Below, in pieces: positions 1 through 8,476 of a stretch of DNA of 64,000 nt (position 1 is its first letter; the number at the start of each line of letters is the position of its first letter). The notes beneath the pieces were generated by a model. That model was not told where the DNA came from. It searched no databases and saw only the letters and a list, made by a program, of their open reading frames with translations. The stretch comes from Brevibacterium antiquum CNRZ 918 (GTDB taxonomy: Bacteria > Actinomycetota > Actinomycetes > Actinomycetales > Brevibacteriaceae): positions 186,001 to 250,000 of the forward strand of contig NZ_FXZD01000006.1 of NCBI RefSeq assembly GCF_900169145.1, in the 5' to 3' direction. Both the position numbers and the translations under genes were made by a program.

Positions 1-396
1 CCGATTGTCGAGGCGCCAACAGGGCTGGGACCGCTCATCGACCCGGAATACCACAGCTGCGGCACCGTCGAACCGCATGGGGCCCGCCTCCTGGCTCACC
101 CGGAGAAGGACTTCTACATCGCCGGCATGAAATCCTATGGACGCGCGCCGACGTTCCTCATGGCCACCGGTTACGAACAGGTCCGCTCGATCGTCGCCGC
201 CATCGCCGGCGATCAGGCGGCTGCCGACAAGGTCGAGCTCGAGCTCCCCGAGACTGGGGTGTGTTCGTCTGACATTGGTTCGTCCTGTGATGGACCATCG
301 GTCGCCACGGTGACTGCCGACAGCAGTGGGTGCTGTGCGCCGGCACCCACGGGTGAAGCTGCCGAGCCGGAATCGTGCTGCGAGCCAGCACCCTGA
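1..396 (+). CDS. C-terminal part of an arsenic-operon-type FAD/NAD(P)-binding flavoprotein (partial)
   Basis: The frame is open from base 1, so the start lies outside the window and only about 131 C-terminal residues are present. The segment YIAGMKSYGRAPTFLMATGYEQVRS (positions about 114-190) and the following ELPETGVC are typical of the C-terminus of flavin-dependent oxidoreductases found in actinobacterial ars operons. The tail is rich in cysteine (SSDIGSSCD, SGCCAP, ESCCEP), a plausible metalloid-binding tail. The exact substrate is not known. Other ars genes, if present, lie upstream of the window. The assignment rests on recalled family resemblance. Confidence 0.65.
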   Translation, partial: PIVEAPTGLGPLIDPEYHSCGTVEPHGARLLAHPEKDFYIAGMKSYGRAPTFLMATGYEQVRSIVAAIAGDQAAADKVELELPETGVCSSDIGSSCDGPSVATVTADSSGCCAPAPTGEAAEPESCCEPAP

Positions 397-407
397 GGCT
401 GGGGGAG

Positions 408-1046
408 TCAGCTCTGCCCGGCCTTCTGTGCACCGGTGACCGCTGAGCTGCCCAGGTCTCCCTTCGGCAGTGACTCCTGAGACGTCAGTGCCTGGGTCCA
501 GGCATCTGTCGAAGAGACTGCGGCCCAGTTCGAATGCAGAACTGCCATCAGCGTTGTGTGCACGGTCTTGGCATCGGCGAAGCCGGCATCGTTGGCGATG
601 CTGATGGCGCCGGTCGCATCGGAGAGCACCTCCGTGGTGAAGCCCAGAACCTCAGCCTGGGCCGCCGAGGAGAGGATGCAGTTATTCGTCATGTAGCCGA
701 CCAGCGTCACGGTGTCGACGTCCTTCTCCCGCAGCCACGCTTCCAGATCGGTGTCTGCGTAGACGGAGCCGTACTCTTTGACCACTGACTGCCAGGACTC
801 GCTCCGACGGCTTTCGACCTCGGGGTGGAGTGCGAAGCCGGGCTGGTCCGGGTTGAAGACTGGGGCGTCGGTGCCCATAGTGTGCTGGATGACGGCGATC
901 GGGATGTCGGCGGCAACGGCGGCGTCGATGGCGGCGGTGATCTTCGGCAGTGACTGATCATGGTTCGGGTACTGGATCTCCAGCGGGCCGTCGAAGTACT
1001 GCTGCTGCACATCGACGAGGACGAGGGCACGGCGGGCGGTAGTCAT
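408..1046 (-). CDS. Isochorismatase-like cysteine hydrolase
   Basis: The 212-residue product has the isochorismatase-superfamily fold signature. The catalytic triad is visible: Asp in LVLVDVQQQYF near the N-terminus, Lys in SVVKEYGSVY, and the nucleophilic Cys in GYMTNNCILSSAAQA after the cis-peptide region. Members hydrolyse isochorismate, nicotinamide or related amides; the substrate cannot be told here. It is divergent from a GlxA-type AraC regulator starting at 1186, an arrangement often seen when the regulator controls the hydrolase. It converges with the end of the flavoprotein gene, 11 bases away. Confidence 0.85.
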   Translation of the reverse strand: MTTARRALVLVDVQQQYFDGPLEIQYPNHDQSLPKITAAIDAAVAADIPIAVIQHTMGTDAPVFNPDQPGFALHPEVESRRSESWQSVVKEYGSVYADTDLEAWLREKDVDTVTLVGYMTNNCILSSAAQAEVLGFTTEVLSDATGAISIANDAGFADAKTVHTTLMAVLHSNWAAVSSTDAWTQALTSQESLPKGDLGSSAVTGAQKAGQS

Positions 1047-1185
1047 AGCGAATCTCCAAGGTGTCGTGAGTCAGGATGTGGCGCGGATGGGCACCACCTC
1101 TTCAGTGTGCGGGTGGTGGCCGAGTGCTGCCAGTAGCACAAATGCTCATCTACGATGGAATTACGCCAATCCTCAGGAGTCCGCC

Positions 1186-2190
1186 GTGCGCATCGCGATC
1201 TACGCCTTCACCGGCATCACCATGTTCCACCTGTCGGTTCCGCAGATGGTCTTCGACGAGGTCGCTCGGCAGGGTCTTGGCCCATGGGAGACCGTCCTGT
1301 TCTCCGACGACGCCGGCCCGATCACAACGGCGGAGGGGTATCAGATCACCGGACTGAGTGGACCAGACGCGGCATCCGGCGCCGAGGTTGTCGTCGTTCC
1401 GTCCTGGTACGACGATGGCCGCCCGGCTGATCGTCCCCTGCGACAGCTGCTCGTTGAGAGCCATGACCGGGGTGCGAGCATCGCCGGGCTGTGTCTGGGC
1501 ACGTTCCCTATCGCAGACGCGGGCCTGCTCGCCGGGCGTCGGGCGGTGACGCACTGGCAGGGGTTCGCTGAGCTCACCCAGAGGCACCCGGATCTGGAGA
1601 TCGACGATTCGGTCCTCTACATCGATCACGGCGATGTCATCACCTCCGCCGGCACCGCCTCGGCGTTGGATGCCTGCCTTCATATGGTCCGGACTCGACT
1701 AGGTGCTGTCGCTGCCAACCAGGTCGCCCGCAGCCTCGTCATCGCACCGCACCGCGATGGGGGCCAGGCGCAGTACATCCAGCGTCCCCTGCCCGAGCAC
1801 GCCGATGACGATCCGATTTCGCGGGTGCTCGACTGGGCGGTGCACCACCTCGACGAATCACTGTCGGTCGAGCGCCTGGCCGGCGTCGCGCACATGAGTG
1901 TGCGGACATTCATCCGCACGTTTCGGTCCTCAACGGGGGCTACGCCTGCTTCGTGGGTGCGGATGCGCCGCCTCGATGAGGCCCGGCGAGCGCTGGAGAC
2001 CACGCATCTTTCAATCGATCAGATCGCCGCGAATTGCGGGTTCGGCAGTGTTGTCACCCTGCGGCAGAACTTCACTGCAGCCTTCAAGACGACACCCTCG
2101 GAGTATCGGCGCCGGTTCGAAGCGCAGCCTGAGCTCAGAACCCGTAGGCGGCGTCCTTCGCCCCCCGGATCGAGGCGTAGGTCCGTGTGA
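1186..2190 (+). CDS. GlxA-family transcriptional regulator (DJ-1/PfpI domain plus AraC HTH)
   Basis: I start this gene at GTG 1186, preceded by CAGGAG at 1174-1179; the frame is open upstream to 1066 but that part does not look like the family. The 334-residue protein has an N-terminal DJ-1/PfpI-like domain (AIYAFTGITMFHLSVPQ; the cysteine elbow GLCLGTFPIA) and a C-terminal AraC helix-turn-helix pair (LSVERLAGVAHMSVRTFIRTF; IDQIAANCGFGSVVTLRQNF). It probably regulates the divergent hydrolase. Its 3' end overlaps the convergent FMN reductase gene by 56 bases. Confidence 0.88.
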   Translation: MRIAIYAFTGITMFHLSVPQMVFDEVARQGLGPWETVLFSDDAGPITTAEGYQITGLSGPDAASGAEVVVVPSWYDDGRPADRPLRQLLVESHDRGASIAGLCLGTFPIADAGLLAGRRAVTHWQGFAELTQRHPDLEIDDSVLYIDHGDVITSAGTASALDACLHMVRTRLGAVAANQVARSLVIAPHRDGGQAQYIQRPLPEHADDDPISRVLDWAVHHLDESLSVERLAGVAHMSVRTFIRTFRSSTGATPASWVRMRRLDEARRALETTHLSIDQIAANCGFGSVVTLRQNFTAAFKTTPSEYRRRFEAQPELRTRRRRPSPPGSRRRSV

Positions 2191-2701
2191 GCACGAGAGT
2201 GTCTTCGACTAGCCTGTCGAGGCGGGCGATGACATCGTTGTTGACGATCTGATTGCGCAGCAGGTCCTTCTCCTCGATGAACACATAGGGCTGCACGACC
2301 TGGGCCTTCATGTAGGTCAGGATCGGCTGGAGCTGCTGTTGGGGGATGAGGTAGTGCTTGGCTGAGCCTGCGGTCGCGACCATTGCCACGATCTTGTCGC
2401 GGAACGCATTGACTGGCAGCAGGTCGAAGATGTTCTTCAGCGCCGCCGGAATTGAGGCCTGGAAGATCGGAGTGCCGATGATGATCGCGTCGGCGTCCAT
2501 GAGGGCACGGGTGACACGACCGGTGTCGCCGGTGTACTCGGTGAAATTGCGGCCGTCGCTGAAGACCATGTCGACCTCGGCGAGGTCGATGAGCGTGGCC
2601 TCGATGTCCGGGTCCTGGGCCATCACCGTCTGCGTGACGTGTTCCATGACGGTTCGAGTCTTCGTACCGACGTTCGAGCCGGAGATGGCGACGAGCTTCA
2701 T
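2135..2701 (-). CDS. NADPH-dependent FMN reductase
   Basis: The 188-residue product has the flavodoxin-like fold of SsuE/MsuE-type reductases: the FMN-binding loop ISGSNVGTKTRT at the N-terminus, the segment ADAIIIGTPIFQASIPAALKNIFDLLP, and the AMVATAGSAKHY strand. It would supply reduced flavin to a two-component monooxygenase. It overlaps the upstream LLM-monooxygenase gene by ATGA (2698-2701), so the two are translationally coupled, which supports a two-component pair. The 3' end runs 56 bases into the convergent GlxA gene. Confidence 0.88.
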   Translation of the reverse strand: MKLVAISGSNVGTKTRTVMEHVTQTVMAQDPDIEATLIDLAEVDMVFSDGRNFTEYTGDTGRVTRALMDADAIIIGTPIFQASIPAALKNIFDLLPVNAFRDKIVAMVATAGSAKHYLIPQQQLQPILTYMKAQVVQPYVFIEEKDLLRNQIVNNDVIARLDRLVEDTLVLTRTYASIRGAKDAAYGF

Positions 2702-3834
2702 CGAGCGACCTCCTCGGCGATGCGCTGATTCGAATGCTCGCTCAACGCGGTGTACTTCTTCACGGCCGGGATGATCTCGGAGCCGATGGTCTCGATCTGC
2801 TTCATCACCTGCTCATAGGGCATGCCGCCGAAGTCCATCTGTCCTAAGTAGCGCTGATGGCCGAAGACCTCGTGCTGATGAAGGATCTTCTCGACGATCT
2901 GCTGCGGGCTGCCGAGGTTGACGATGCTGTGGGGATCCACGGCCTGAGCGAAGAGCTGCTTGGGCATTCCCTGCCCATTCGTGTGCTTCATCCCTTCATT
3001 GATGTATGGGTAGAGCCCGCGCAGCGCCTCCTGCGAGGTTGCGGCGACGTGGAAGAAGCCTGCGGTTGCAATCGGCAGTGTTGCGGGATCGATGCCCCGG
3101 TGACGTGCCGCTTCACGGTAGGCGTCAACCGTTGGCTTGAATGACGAGGTGGTCCCACCCAGGTGCGCCATGACCATGGGCACTCCGGCCAGGCCCGCCT
3201 TGATCGCACTCGTCGGGGCACCGCCCACAGCTCGCCAGATCGGAAGCGGGTCCTGTGCGGGGCGGGGCAACACCTCGGCGTCATTCAGCGGTGCACGGAA
3301 CTGTCCTCTCCAGGTGACCTTCTGCTCCCGATTGATCCGGTTGAGCAGCTCGAACTTCTCCTCGAACAGCTCCTCGTAATCGCGCAGGTCATAGCCAAGC
3401 AGCTCGAACAGGCCGATCCGTGAGGCGCGGCCGGCGACGAGTTCGGCACGGCCTTCGGAGATGTGATCGATCGTGGAGAAGTTCTCGAACACCCGCACCG
3501 GGTCCGAGGTGCTCAGGATCGTGGAGGTGCTGCCGATGCGAATCGTGTTCGTCGCCTGGGCGATCGCACCGAGGATGACGGCGTGAGCCTGCGAGGCGAA
3601 GTACTCCTGGTGGCTTTCGCCGACGCTGAAGAAGTCGAAGCCGGCCTCCTCGGCTGCCTGCGCATAGCCGATGAACTCGCGGATGCGCTCGCCCGCACCG
3701 ACTCGAGAGCCATCGGCTGGGTTGGGCAGATGATCGCCGAGGCTGTACATCCCGAACTGCAGGCCCTGACCGGTGTTGAAGCCGAGGTGGTCCATCAGGT
3801 TCGGCGCCTCGGGCTGATTGGTGGATTCGCTCAT
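2698..3834 (-). CDS. LLM-class flavin-dependent monooxygenase
   Basis: The 378-residue product belongs to the bacterial luciferase-like family: GLQFGMYSLGDHLPNP at the N-terminus, AEEAGFDFFSVGESHQEYFASQAHAV, STSDPVRVFENFSTIDHIS, GRAELVAGRASRIG, and VPMVMAHLGGT. I choose the ATG at 3834 over the longer 3882 start because GAGGAGC lies just upstream of it. It is the first gene of a pair with the FMN reductase. A MarR-family gene follows 72 bases upstream in the same direction. Substrate unknown; the family oxidises sulfonates, long-chain alkanes or other organics. Confidence 0.88.
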   Translation of the reverse strand: MSESTNQPEAPNLMDHLGFNTGQGLQFGMYSLGDHLPNPADGSRVGAGERIREFIGYAQAAEEAGFDFFSVGESHQEYFASQAHAVILGAIAQATNTIRIGSTSTILSTSDPVRVFENFSTIDHISEGRAELVAGRASRIGLFELLGYDLRDYEELFEEKFELLNRINREQKVTWRGQFRAPLNDAEVLPRPAQDPLPIWRAVGGAPTSAIKAGLAGVPMVMAHLGGTTSSFKPTVDAYREAARHRGIDPATLPIATAGFFHVAATSQEALRGLYPYINEGMKHTNGQGMPKQLFAQAVDPHSIVNLGSPQQIVEKILHQHEVFGHQRYLGQMDFGGMPYEQVMKQIETIGSEIIPAVKKYTALSEHSNQRIAEEVAR

Positions 3835-3906
3835 TCTTGCTCCTCGTCGACAGGCTTTCGAAAGTATCGTTTGCCATGTCAACTGACGAGGGTCGAGAAA
3901 AATTCC

Positions 3907-4356
3907 CTAGGGCTGTTCCTCGTCGTTTCTTCGCTCGATGCTGTGTTCGTAGAGCTTCTTCATCAGCCTGTGCAGCTGAGTCTTCTCGTCTTCATCAAGG
4001 ACCTCGTCGAAGAGTGCAGCCTGAAAGTCCAGCTGAGCGGGATAGGCCTCGTCGACCAGGCGTCTGCCCGCCTGGGTCAAGGAGATGTGCTTCGTCTTCC
4101 AGCTCTGTTCACGCGTGATGAGTCCTTCTCGTTCGAGACGGGAGACCATTCGCGAGATGCCTCCGTCGCTGACTGTCAGTCCCTTGGCGAGATCCGACTG
4201 TGTCACCGGTTCGAACGCGCGGATGTGGCTCAGGGCCTCGAACTGGGCGATTGTGAGGTCGAACCTCTGGAGATGGGTGTTCGACATCTGATTGCTGTTC
4301 TGGACGAAGCGCGCCATGCGCAGCCAGATGAGCGTGCTCAGCGACAGCTTCTCCAT
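3907..4356 (-). CDS. MarR-family transcriptional regulator
   Basis: The 149-residue product has the winged-helix layout of MarR: LTIAQFEALSHIRAF, VTQSDLAKGLTVSDGGISRMVSRLEREGLITRE as the recognition helix and following helix, then the wing with KTKHISLTQAGRRLVD. A good ribosome binding site (GAAGGAG) precedes the ATG. It lies directly upstream, on the same strand, of the LLM monooxygenase/FMN reductase pair, so it likely controls that pair and itself. It is divergent from moaB with about 100 bases between the starts. Confidence 0.87.
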   Translation of the reverse strand: MEKLSLSTLIWLRMARFVQNSNQMSNTHLQRFDLTIAQFEALSHIRAFEPVTQSDLAKGLTVSDGGISRMVSRLEREGLITREQSWKTKHISLTQAGRRLVDEAYPAQLDFQAALFDEVLDEDEKTQLHRLMKKLYEHSIERRNDEEQP

Positions 4357-4444
4357 CGCTTCTCCTTCGCCTCAACCATTCCCGCTGTGATCTGAACCAT
4401 CCTCACTGTAATGGGTATCTGGTGAACGCATCGGCTCGGCGACG

Positions 4445-4450
4445 TACGAT
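4445..4450 (+). promoter_or_regulatory. Putative -10 element of a leaderless moaB transcript
   Basis: TACGAT lies 6 bases before the GTG start at 4457, so transcription would begin at or next to the start codon. No ribosome-binding sequence lies between. Confidence 0.4.
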
Positions 4451-4456
4451 GGCATC

Positions 4457-5026
4457 GTGAGCAGTGAAACGAACACAACAGCAGGCGCCCAGACGGCAAG
4501 CCAGACCGACGACCTCCTCGGCGCGGGACGATCTGCCGCTGTCATCATCGCCTCCACCTCGGCGGCCAGGGGAGAAGCGGCCGATACCACCGGTCCGATC
4601 CTCGTCGACTGGCTGCGCACGCGCGGATACGAGACTTCTGATGCCATTGTCGTCCGCGACGGTGAACCCGTCGGTCAAGCACTGCACTCCCTCCTTATCG
4701 ACACTCCTGAGAACGAACGCCCACGCATCATCGTCACCAGCGGTGGCACAGGTCTGGCGCCGGACGATCGGACCCCGGAATTCACGGCAGAACTCCTCGA
4801 ACGCCAATCTCCAGGGCTCATCTACGCAATGTGGCGCAAGGGACTGGAAGCAACCACCTCGGCGGTGATGAGCCGCGGAGTCGCCGGTGTGCGCGGGCGC
4901 AGCTTCGTCATCAACTTCCCCGGCTCGAAGGGCGGCGTCAAGGACGGCATCACGGTCATCGACGAACTCCTCGAACACATCCAGACCTCAATCGAGGACA
5001 CCACCGACCACGGACCACGGGTCTGA
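4457..5026 (+). CDS. moaB: MogA/MoaB-type molybdenum cofactor biosynthesis protein
   Basis: The 189-residue product matches the MoCF/MogA fold: AAVIIASTSAARGEAADTTGPILVDWLR near residue 27, and the ligand-binding loop RIIVTSGGTGLAPDDRTPEFT, followed by PGLIYAMWRKGLEATTSAVMSRGVAGVRG and the VINFPGSKGGVKDG segment. It would act in molybdopterin adenylylation or a related step. The first about 25 residues are extra and low complexity. Start GTG 4457 has no Shine-Dalgarno sequence but a -10-like TACGAT at 4445-4450, suggesting a leaderless mRNA. fdhD follows 5 bases after the stop. Confidence 0.88.
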   Translation: MSSETNTTAGAQTASQTDDLLGAGRSAAVIIASTSAARGEAADTTGPILVDWLRTRGYETSDAIVVRDGEPVGQALHSLLIDTPENERPRIIVTSGGTGLAPDDRTPEFTAELLERQSPGLIYAMWRKGLEATTSAVMSRGVAGVRGRSFVINFPGSKGGVKDGITVIDELLEHIQTSIEDTTDHGPRV

Positions 5027-5031
5027 TCAGC

Positions 5032-5913
5032 ATGGTCCAGCGCCGAGCCGTCCGGGCCCGAGTCCACAAATTCGATGTCACCGGTGAGATCTCCGCCGGC
5101 CCCGATTCGCTGGCCGGTGAGGAGCCGCTGGAGGTCCGCCTCGACGGTGAGCAGTTCTCCGTCACGATGCGCACCCCCGGCAACGACGTCGAACTCGTCG
5201 CCGGCTATCTCCTGTCCGAGGCGGTCATCACCTCGATGGACGACATCGAGGAGATCGACTTCTCCGCCGGACTCGCCTCCGATGGGTCGCGGAACTACAA
5301 CGTCGCGGCTGTGCGACTACGACCCGGGACCTGGAGCGCCGAGGCGGCCCCCGCCCGATCCGTCTACACCTCGTCCTCGTGTGGGATCTGTGGCACCGCG
5401 GCGATCGACGCGGTGACGAAGACCTCCGCCTACCCGTTGATTCCGGCATCCTTCCCCGTCGACCTGGACGAAGAGTTCCGGTTCCCGCCGCTGCTCTCCG
5501 CTGCCCGGATCGGTGAACTCCCCGACCGGCTGCGCACCCAGCAGGACGTCTTCGACAAGACCGGGGGAGTCCACGCTGCAGCGCTCTTCGCAGTCGGCGA
5601 TGACCCGAACGCCGAGCCCGAGCTGCTCATCGGTCGTGAAGACGTCGGTCGCCACAACGCCGTCGACAAGGTCATCGGCTGGGCCATGGCCAACAGGGGA
5701 CTGCCGCTGACCCGCACGGTCCTCCAAGTCTCGGCACGGGCTTCGTTCGAACTCGTGCAGAAATCCGCGATGGCAGGCATCCCCATGATGTCGGCCGTCA
5801 GCGCACCCTCGGCGCTCGCCGTTGACCATGGCAAGAGCCTGGGTGTCAGCGTCATCGGTTTCAACCGCAGGGGTCGTTTCAACGCGTACTCCTACCCGGA
5901 GCGCATCGCCTAA
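5032..5913 (+). CDS. fdhD: Formate dehydrogenase accessory sulfurtransferase FdhD
   Basis: The product from ATG 5032 is 293 residues; the frame is open further upstream only as the antisense of moaB coding. It carries the FdhD features: GNDVELVAGYLLSEAVI, the CxxC loop SSSCGICGTAA with cysteines at about residues 117 and 120, LLIGREDVGRHNAVDKVIGWA, VSARASFELVQKSAMAGIP and VISAPSALAVD-like segment. FdhD passes sulfur from IscS to bis-MGD cofactor of formate dehydrogenase. It is 5 bases from moaB, consistent with a molybdoenzyme maturation operon. No formate dehydrogenase gene is in the window. Confidence 0.94.
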   Translation: MVQRRAVRARVHKFDVTGEISAGPDSLAGEEPLEVRLDGEQFSVTMRTPGNDVELVAGYLLSEAVITSMDDIEEIDFSAGLASDGSRNYNVAAVRLRPGTWSAEAAPARSVYTSSSCGICGTAAIDAVTKTSAYPLIPASFPVDLDEEFRFPPLLSAARIGELPDRLRTQQDVFDKTGGVHAAALFAVGDDPNAEPELLIGREDVGRHNAVDKVIGWAMANRGLPLTRTVLQVSARASFELVQKSAMAGIPMMSAVSAPSALAVDHGKSLGVSVIGFNRRGRFNAYSYPERIA

Positions 5914-6008
5914 CAGCACCGACCCACCAACACCGTCGCGCTTGGCTGATCGATCTGCAGACCGGTCGCTCTGCTCCCACTTCCCACCTCGGTGCTAGAT
6001 TCGGTGGA

Positions 6009-7133
6009 ATGGGAATCGATGACGATCGCAGCGCGCACACCTCCGGACTCTCGCTTGCCCAGGCACAGGCGGAATGGGACGTCGACCGCACCTTCCTCGA
6101 CTCCTGCTCATACGGGCCACCTCCTCGGCGTGGGTGGGACGCGATGCAGGCGTCGCTCGAACAATGGCGACGCGGCAGCCGACCCTGGCAGACCTGGGCG
6201 GAATCCGTCCAGACCTCTCGCGAGCTCTTCGCGCAGTTGGTCGGTGCCGATGCGGACTGGGTGTCCACGGGTGCGGCCGTCTCCCAACTGCTCGCCCCGA
6301 TCGCTGCGGCACTTCCTGACGGCGCCGAGGTCCTCGTCCCCGACATCGAGTTCACCTCCGGGGTCTACCCGTTCGCCGTCCACGCGGACCGCGGGGTGCG
6401 CGTTCGCACCGCACCGCTGCACTCCCTCGCCGAGTCCATCGATGAGTCAACAGCACTCGTGTCGTTCTCGGCTGCCCAGTCGGCAACCGGGGAAGTGGCC
6501 GACATTCCGGCGATCACGGCACGTGCACACGAGGTGGGGGCACTGACCGTCCTCGATGGCACGCAGGCCGCCGGGTGGCTGCCGCTGAATGCTGCCGAGG
6601 TCGATTTCCTTGCCGTCGCCGCCTACAAATGGCTGTGCGCTCCACGTGGCTCGGCCTTCCTCACGATGCGCCCTCTGACTTGTCGAGGCACGGGCGAGGC
6701 GAGCTCGCAGCGACAGGCCGAGTTCGCTGCGCGACTGAAACCACTCGCAGCAGGCTGGTTCGCGGGTGGGAGCGGGGCGAGTTTCGGCATGCCGATGCGC
6801 CTGGCTGACAGCGCCCGCGCCTTCGCCATCTCCCCGGCCTGGCACAGCTGGGTGGGGACGGCGCCCGCGCTCGAGCTTCTGCTTGCCGTCGGTGTCGATC
6901 GGATCCATGACCACGACGTGGCCTTGGCCAATGCCTTCCGGGCGGGACTGGGGCTTGAAGCGTCGAACTCTGCGATCGTGTCGATCGGGGTTGCTGATGC
7001 GGCTCCGTCACGACTCGAGGAGGCCGGGATCAGATTCTCTATGACCGATGGGCGGGCACGGTTCGGCTTCCACATCTACAACGACGAGGACGACGTCAGT
7101 ACAGCGGTCGAAGCGCTGCACGGACTGACATGA
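6009..7133 (+). CDS. Class V aminotransferase (PLP-dependent, cysteine desulfurase/kynureninase-like)
   Basis: The 374-residue product has fold-type I PLP features: FLDSCSYGPPPRRGWDAM at the N-terminus, TGAAVSQLLAPIAAALP, IEFTSGVYPFAVHADRGV, the PLP-contacting Asp in LTVLDGTQAAGWLPLN and the Schiff-base Lys in VAAYKWLCAPRGSAFL. The natural substrate is unclear; such proteins are often annotated as isopenicillin-N-epimerase-like or CsdA-like. The stop overlaps the next MFS gene by ATGA (7130-7133), so they form an operon. A TAGATT hexamer at 5996-6001 lies 7 bases before the start. Confidence 0.85.
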   Translation: MGIDDDRSAHTSGLSLAQAQAEWDVDRTFLDSCSYGPPPRRGWDAMQASLEQWRRGSRPWQTWAESVQTSRELFAQLVGADADWVSTGAAVSQLLAPIAAALPDGAEVLVPDIEFTSGVYPFAVHADRGVRVRTAPLHSLAESIDESTALVSFSAAQSATGEVADIPAITARAHEVGALTVLDGTQAAGWLPLNAAEVDFLAVAAYKWLCAPRGSAFLTMRPLTCRGTGEASSQRQAEFAARLKPLAAGWFAGGSGASFGMPMRLADSARAFAISPAWHSWVGTAPALELLLAVGVDRIHDHDVALANAFRAGLGLEASNSAIVSIGVADAAPSRLEEAGIRFSMTDGRARFGFHIYNDEDDVSTAVEALHGLT

Positions 7134-8440
7134 GCGATTCCATGCCGACAGGAGGCAGACACCACAAGGCGAAGAGCCGACCTCAGCGAGAGCCGGGACG
7201 CGGGCTGCTGAGCGTCCTCATCGGTGCCGTCGGTGCTGGGCCGCTGCTGCTCTACGGGCTGAGCGCGACGAGCGATCGGATCATCTCCGACCTCGGCATC
7301 TCTGAAGCACATTTCGGGCTGCTCGCCACCGTCTGCTTCGGGTGCGCCGCGATCGGCAATGCGACCTTGGGCCGTGTCGCCGACCGTCGGTCCGACCTGC
7401 TGCTGGTGATGGCGGTCTTCGGGCTCGCAGCTGCGAGTTTCGTGCTGGTGACGGTGCCGGCCGGGTTCGGGATGCTGCTCGTCGCCGCCGGCGTCGCCGG
7501 AGTCGCTCAGTCCTTCCCGAATGGTGTGACGAACCGGATTCTGCTCGAACGCGTTCCTGAATCGAAGCGGATCGGCTGGGTCGGCATCAAACAGTCCGGA
7601 GTCCAAGTCAGTCAGCTGGTCTCCAGCCTTGCCTTCCCAGTCCTCGCGGTGGCCATGGGGTGGCGGGGTGCGGCCCTGCTCATCACCGTCATCCCGCTCG
7701 TCCTCATGGCGATGGCCTGGCATTCCCTGCGATCCACCCCGCTGCTGGTGTCTGCTGCCGTGTCGGATTCCGATAGCGTCGATGCAGAGACCGATAGCGC
7801 CGAGGTGGCTGCTGGCACAGGTGTGCGACCTCCGCAATCCCCGAAATCCGCAGGGCATCCGGGCATGGTGTGGGCATTGGCGGCGTTCGGTCTGCTCAAC
7901 GGGATCGGCGTTCAGGCCACGAACGTCTACATGCCGCTCTTCGCCGTGCGTGAGCTGGACTTCTCGCTCGTTCTCGGCGGTGTCACTGCGGCGTTGGCCG
8001 GAGTCATCGGTGTGATCGCCCGTGTGAGCTGGGCGAGGCTGATGGCCCGTGGCGCCTCGGGGCTGCGGGTGCTGCTCGTTCTGGCACTCATCGCACTGGC
8101 CGGAGCGGCATTGTTCTTCGCCTCAGATATCAGCAGCTGGTCATGGCTGCTCTGGGTTGCGGTCGCGCTGCACGGAATCTCGGCACTCGGCGTCTCCGTG
8201 GTGCTCATGAGCGTCCTCATGCGATCGATCCCGCCTGCCTCAATGGCCTCAGCAAGCGGAATGGTCACGGCGGGCATGTTCGCCGGATTCGCTCTGGGGC
8301 CCTTGGGCATGGGCCTGCTGATCGGCTCAGACGGCGGGTTCGCTGCCGGGTGGATTGCTGTCGGAGTGGTGTATCTGTTGTGTGCCCTCTTGGCCGCCGT
8401 GCTCATCCGGACGACGCGCAGGCGGACGCGGGCCTCGTAG
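7130..8440 (+). CDS. MFS transporter
   Basis: The 436-residue product shows about 12 hydrophobic segments with a central hydrophilic loop around residues 205-235 and the MFS signature GRVADRRSDLLLVMAV between helices 2 and 3. VPAGFGMLLVAAGVAGVAQS and SGVQVSQLVSS are helix 4-5 regions. Substrate unknown; the translational coupling to the aminotransferase suggests it moves a substrate or product of that enzyme. The N-terminus is basic and cytoplasmic. Confidence 0.87.
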   Translation: MSDSMPTGGRHHKAKSRPQREPGRGLLSVLIGAVGAGPLLLYGLSATSDRIISDLGISEAHFGLLATVCFGCAAIGNATLGRVADRRSDLLLVMAVFGLAAASFVLVTVPAGFGMLLVAAGVAGVAQSFPNGVTNRILLERVPESKRIGWVGIKQSGVQVSQLVSSLAFPVLAVAMGWRGAALLITVIPLVLMAMAWHSLRSTPLLVSAAVSDSDSVDAETDSAEVAAGTGVRPPQSPKSAGHPGMVWALAAFGLLNGIGVQATNVYMPLFAVRELDFSLVLGGVTAALAGVIGVIARVSWARLMARGASGLRVLLVLALIALAGAALFFASDISSWSWLLWVAVALHGISALGVSVVLMSVLMRSIPPASMASASGMVTAGMFAGFALGPLGMGLLIGSDGGFAAGWIAVGVVYLLCALLAAVLIRTTRRRTRAS

Positions 8441-8476
8441 CCGTGGTGCTGCAGCTGCCTCTGAGGGTCGGGAGCC

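Noticed and set aside
1150..1683. Minus-strand 177-residue frame within the GlxA gene
   Set aside because: Shadow of a well-supported gene; composition is not protein-like.
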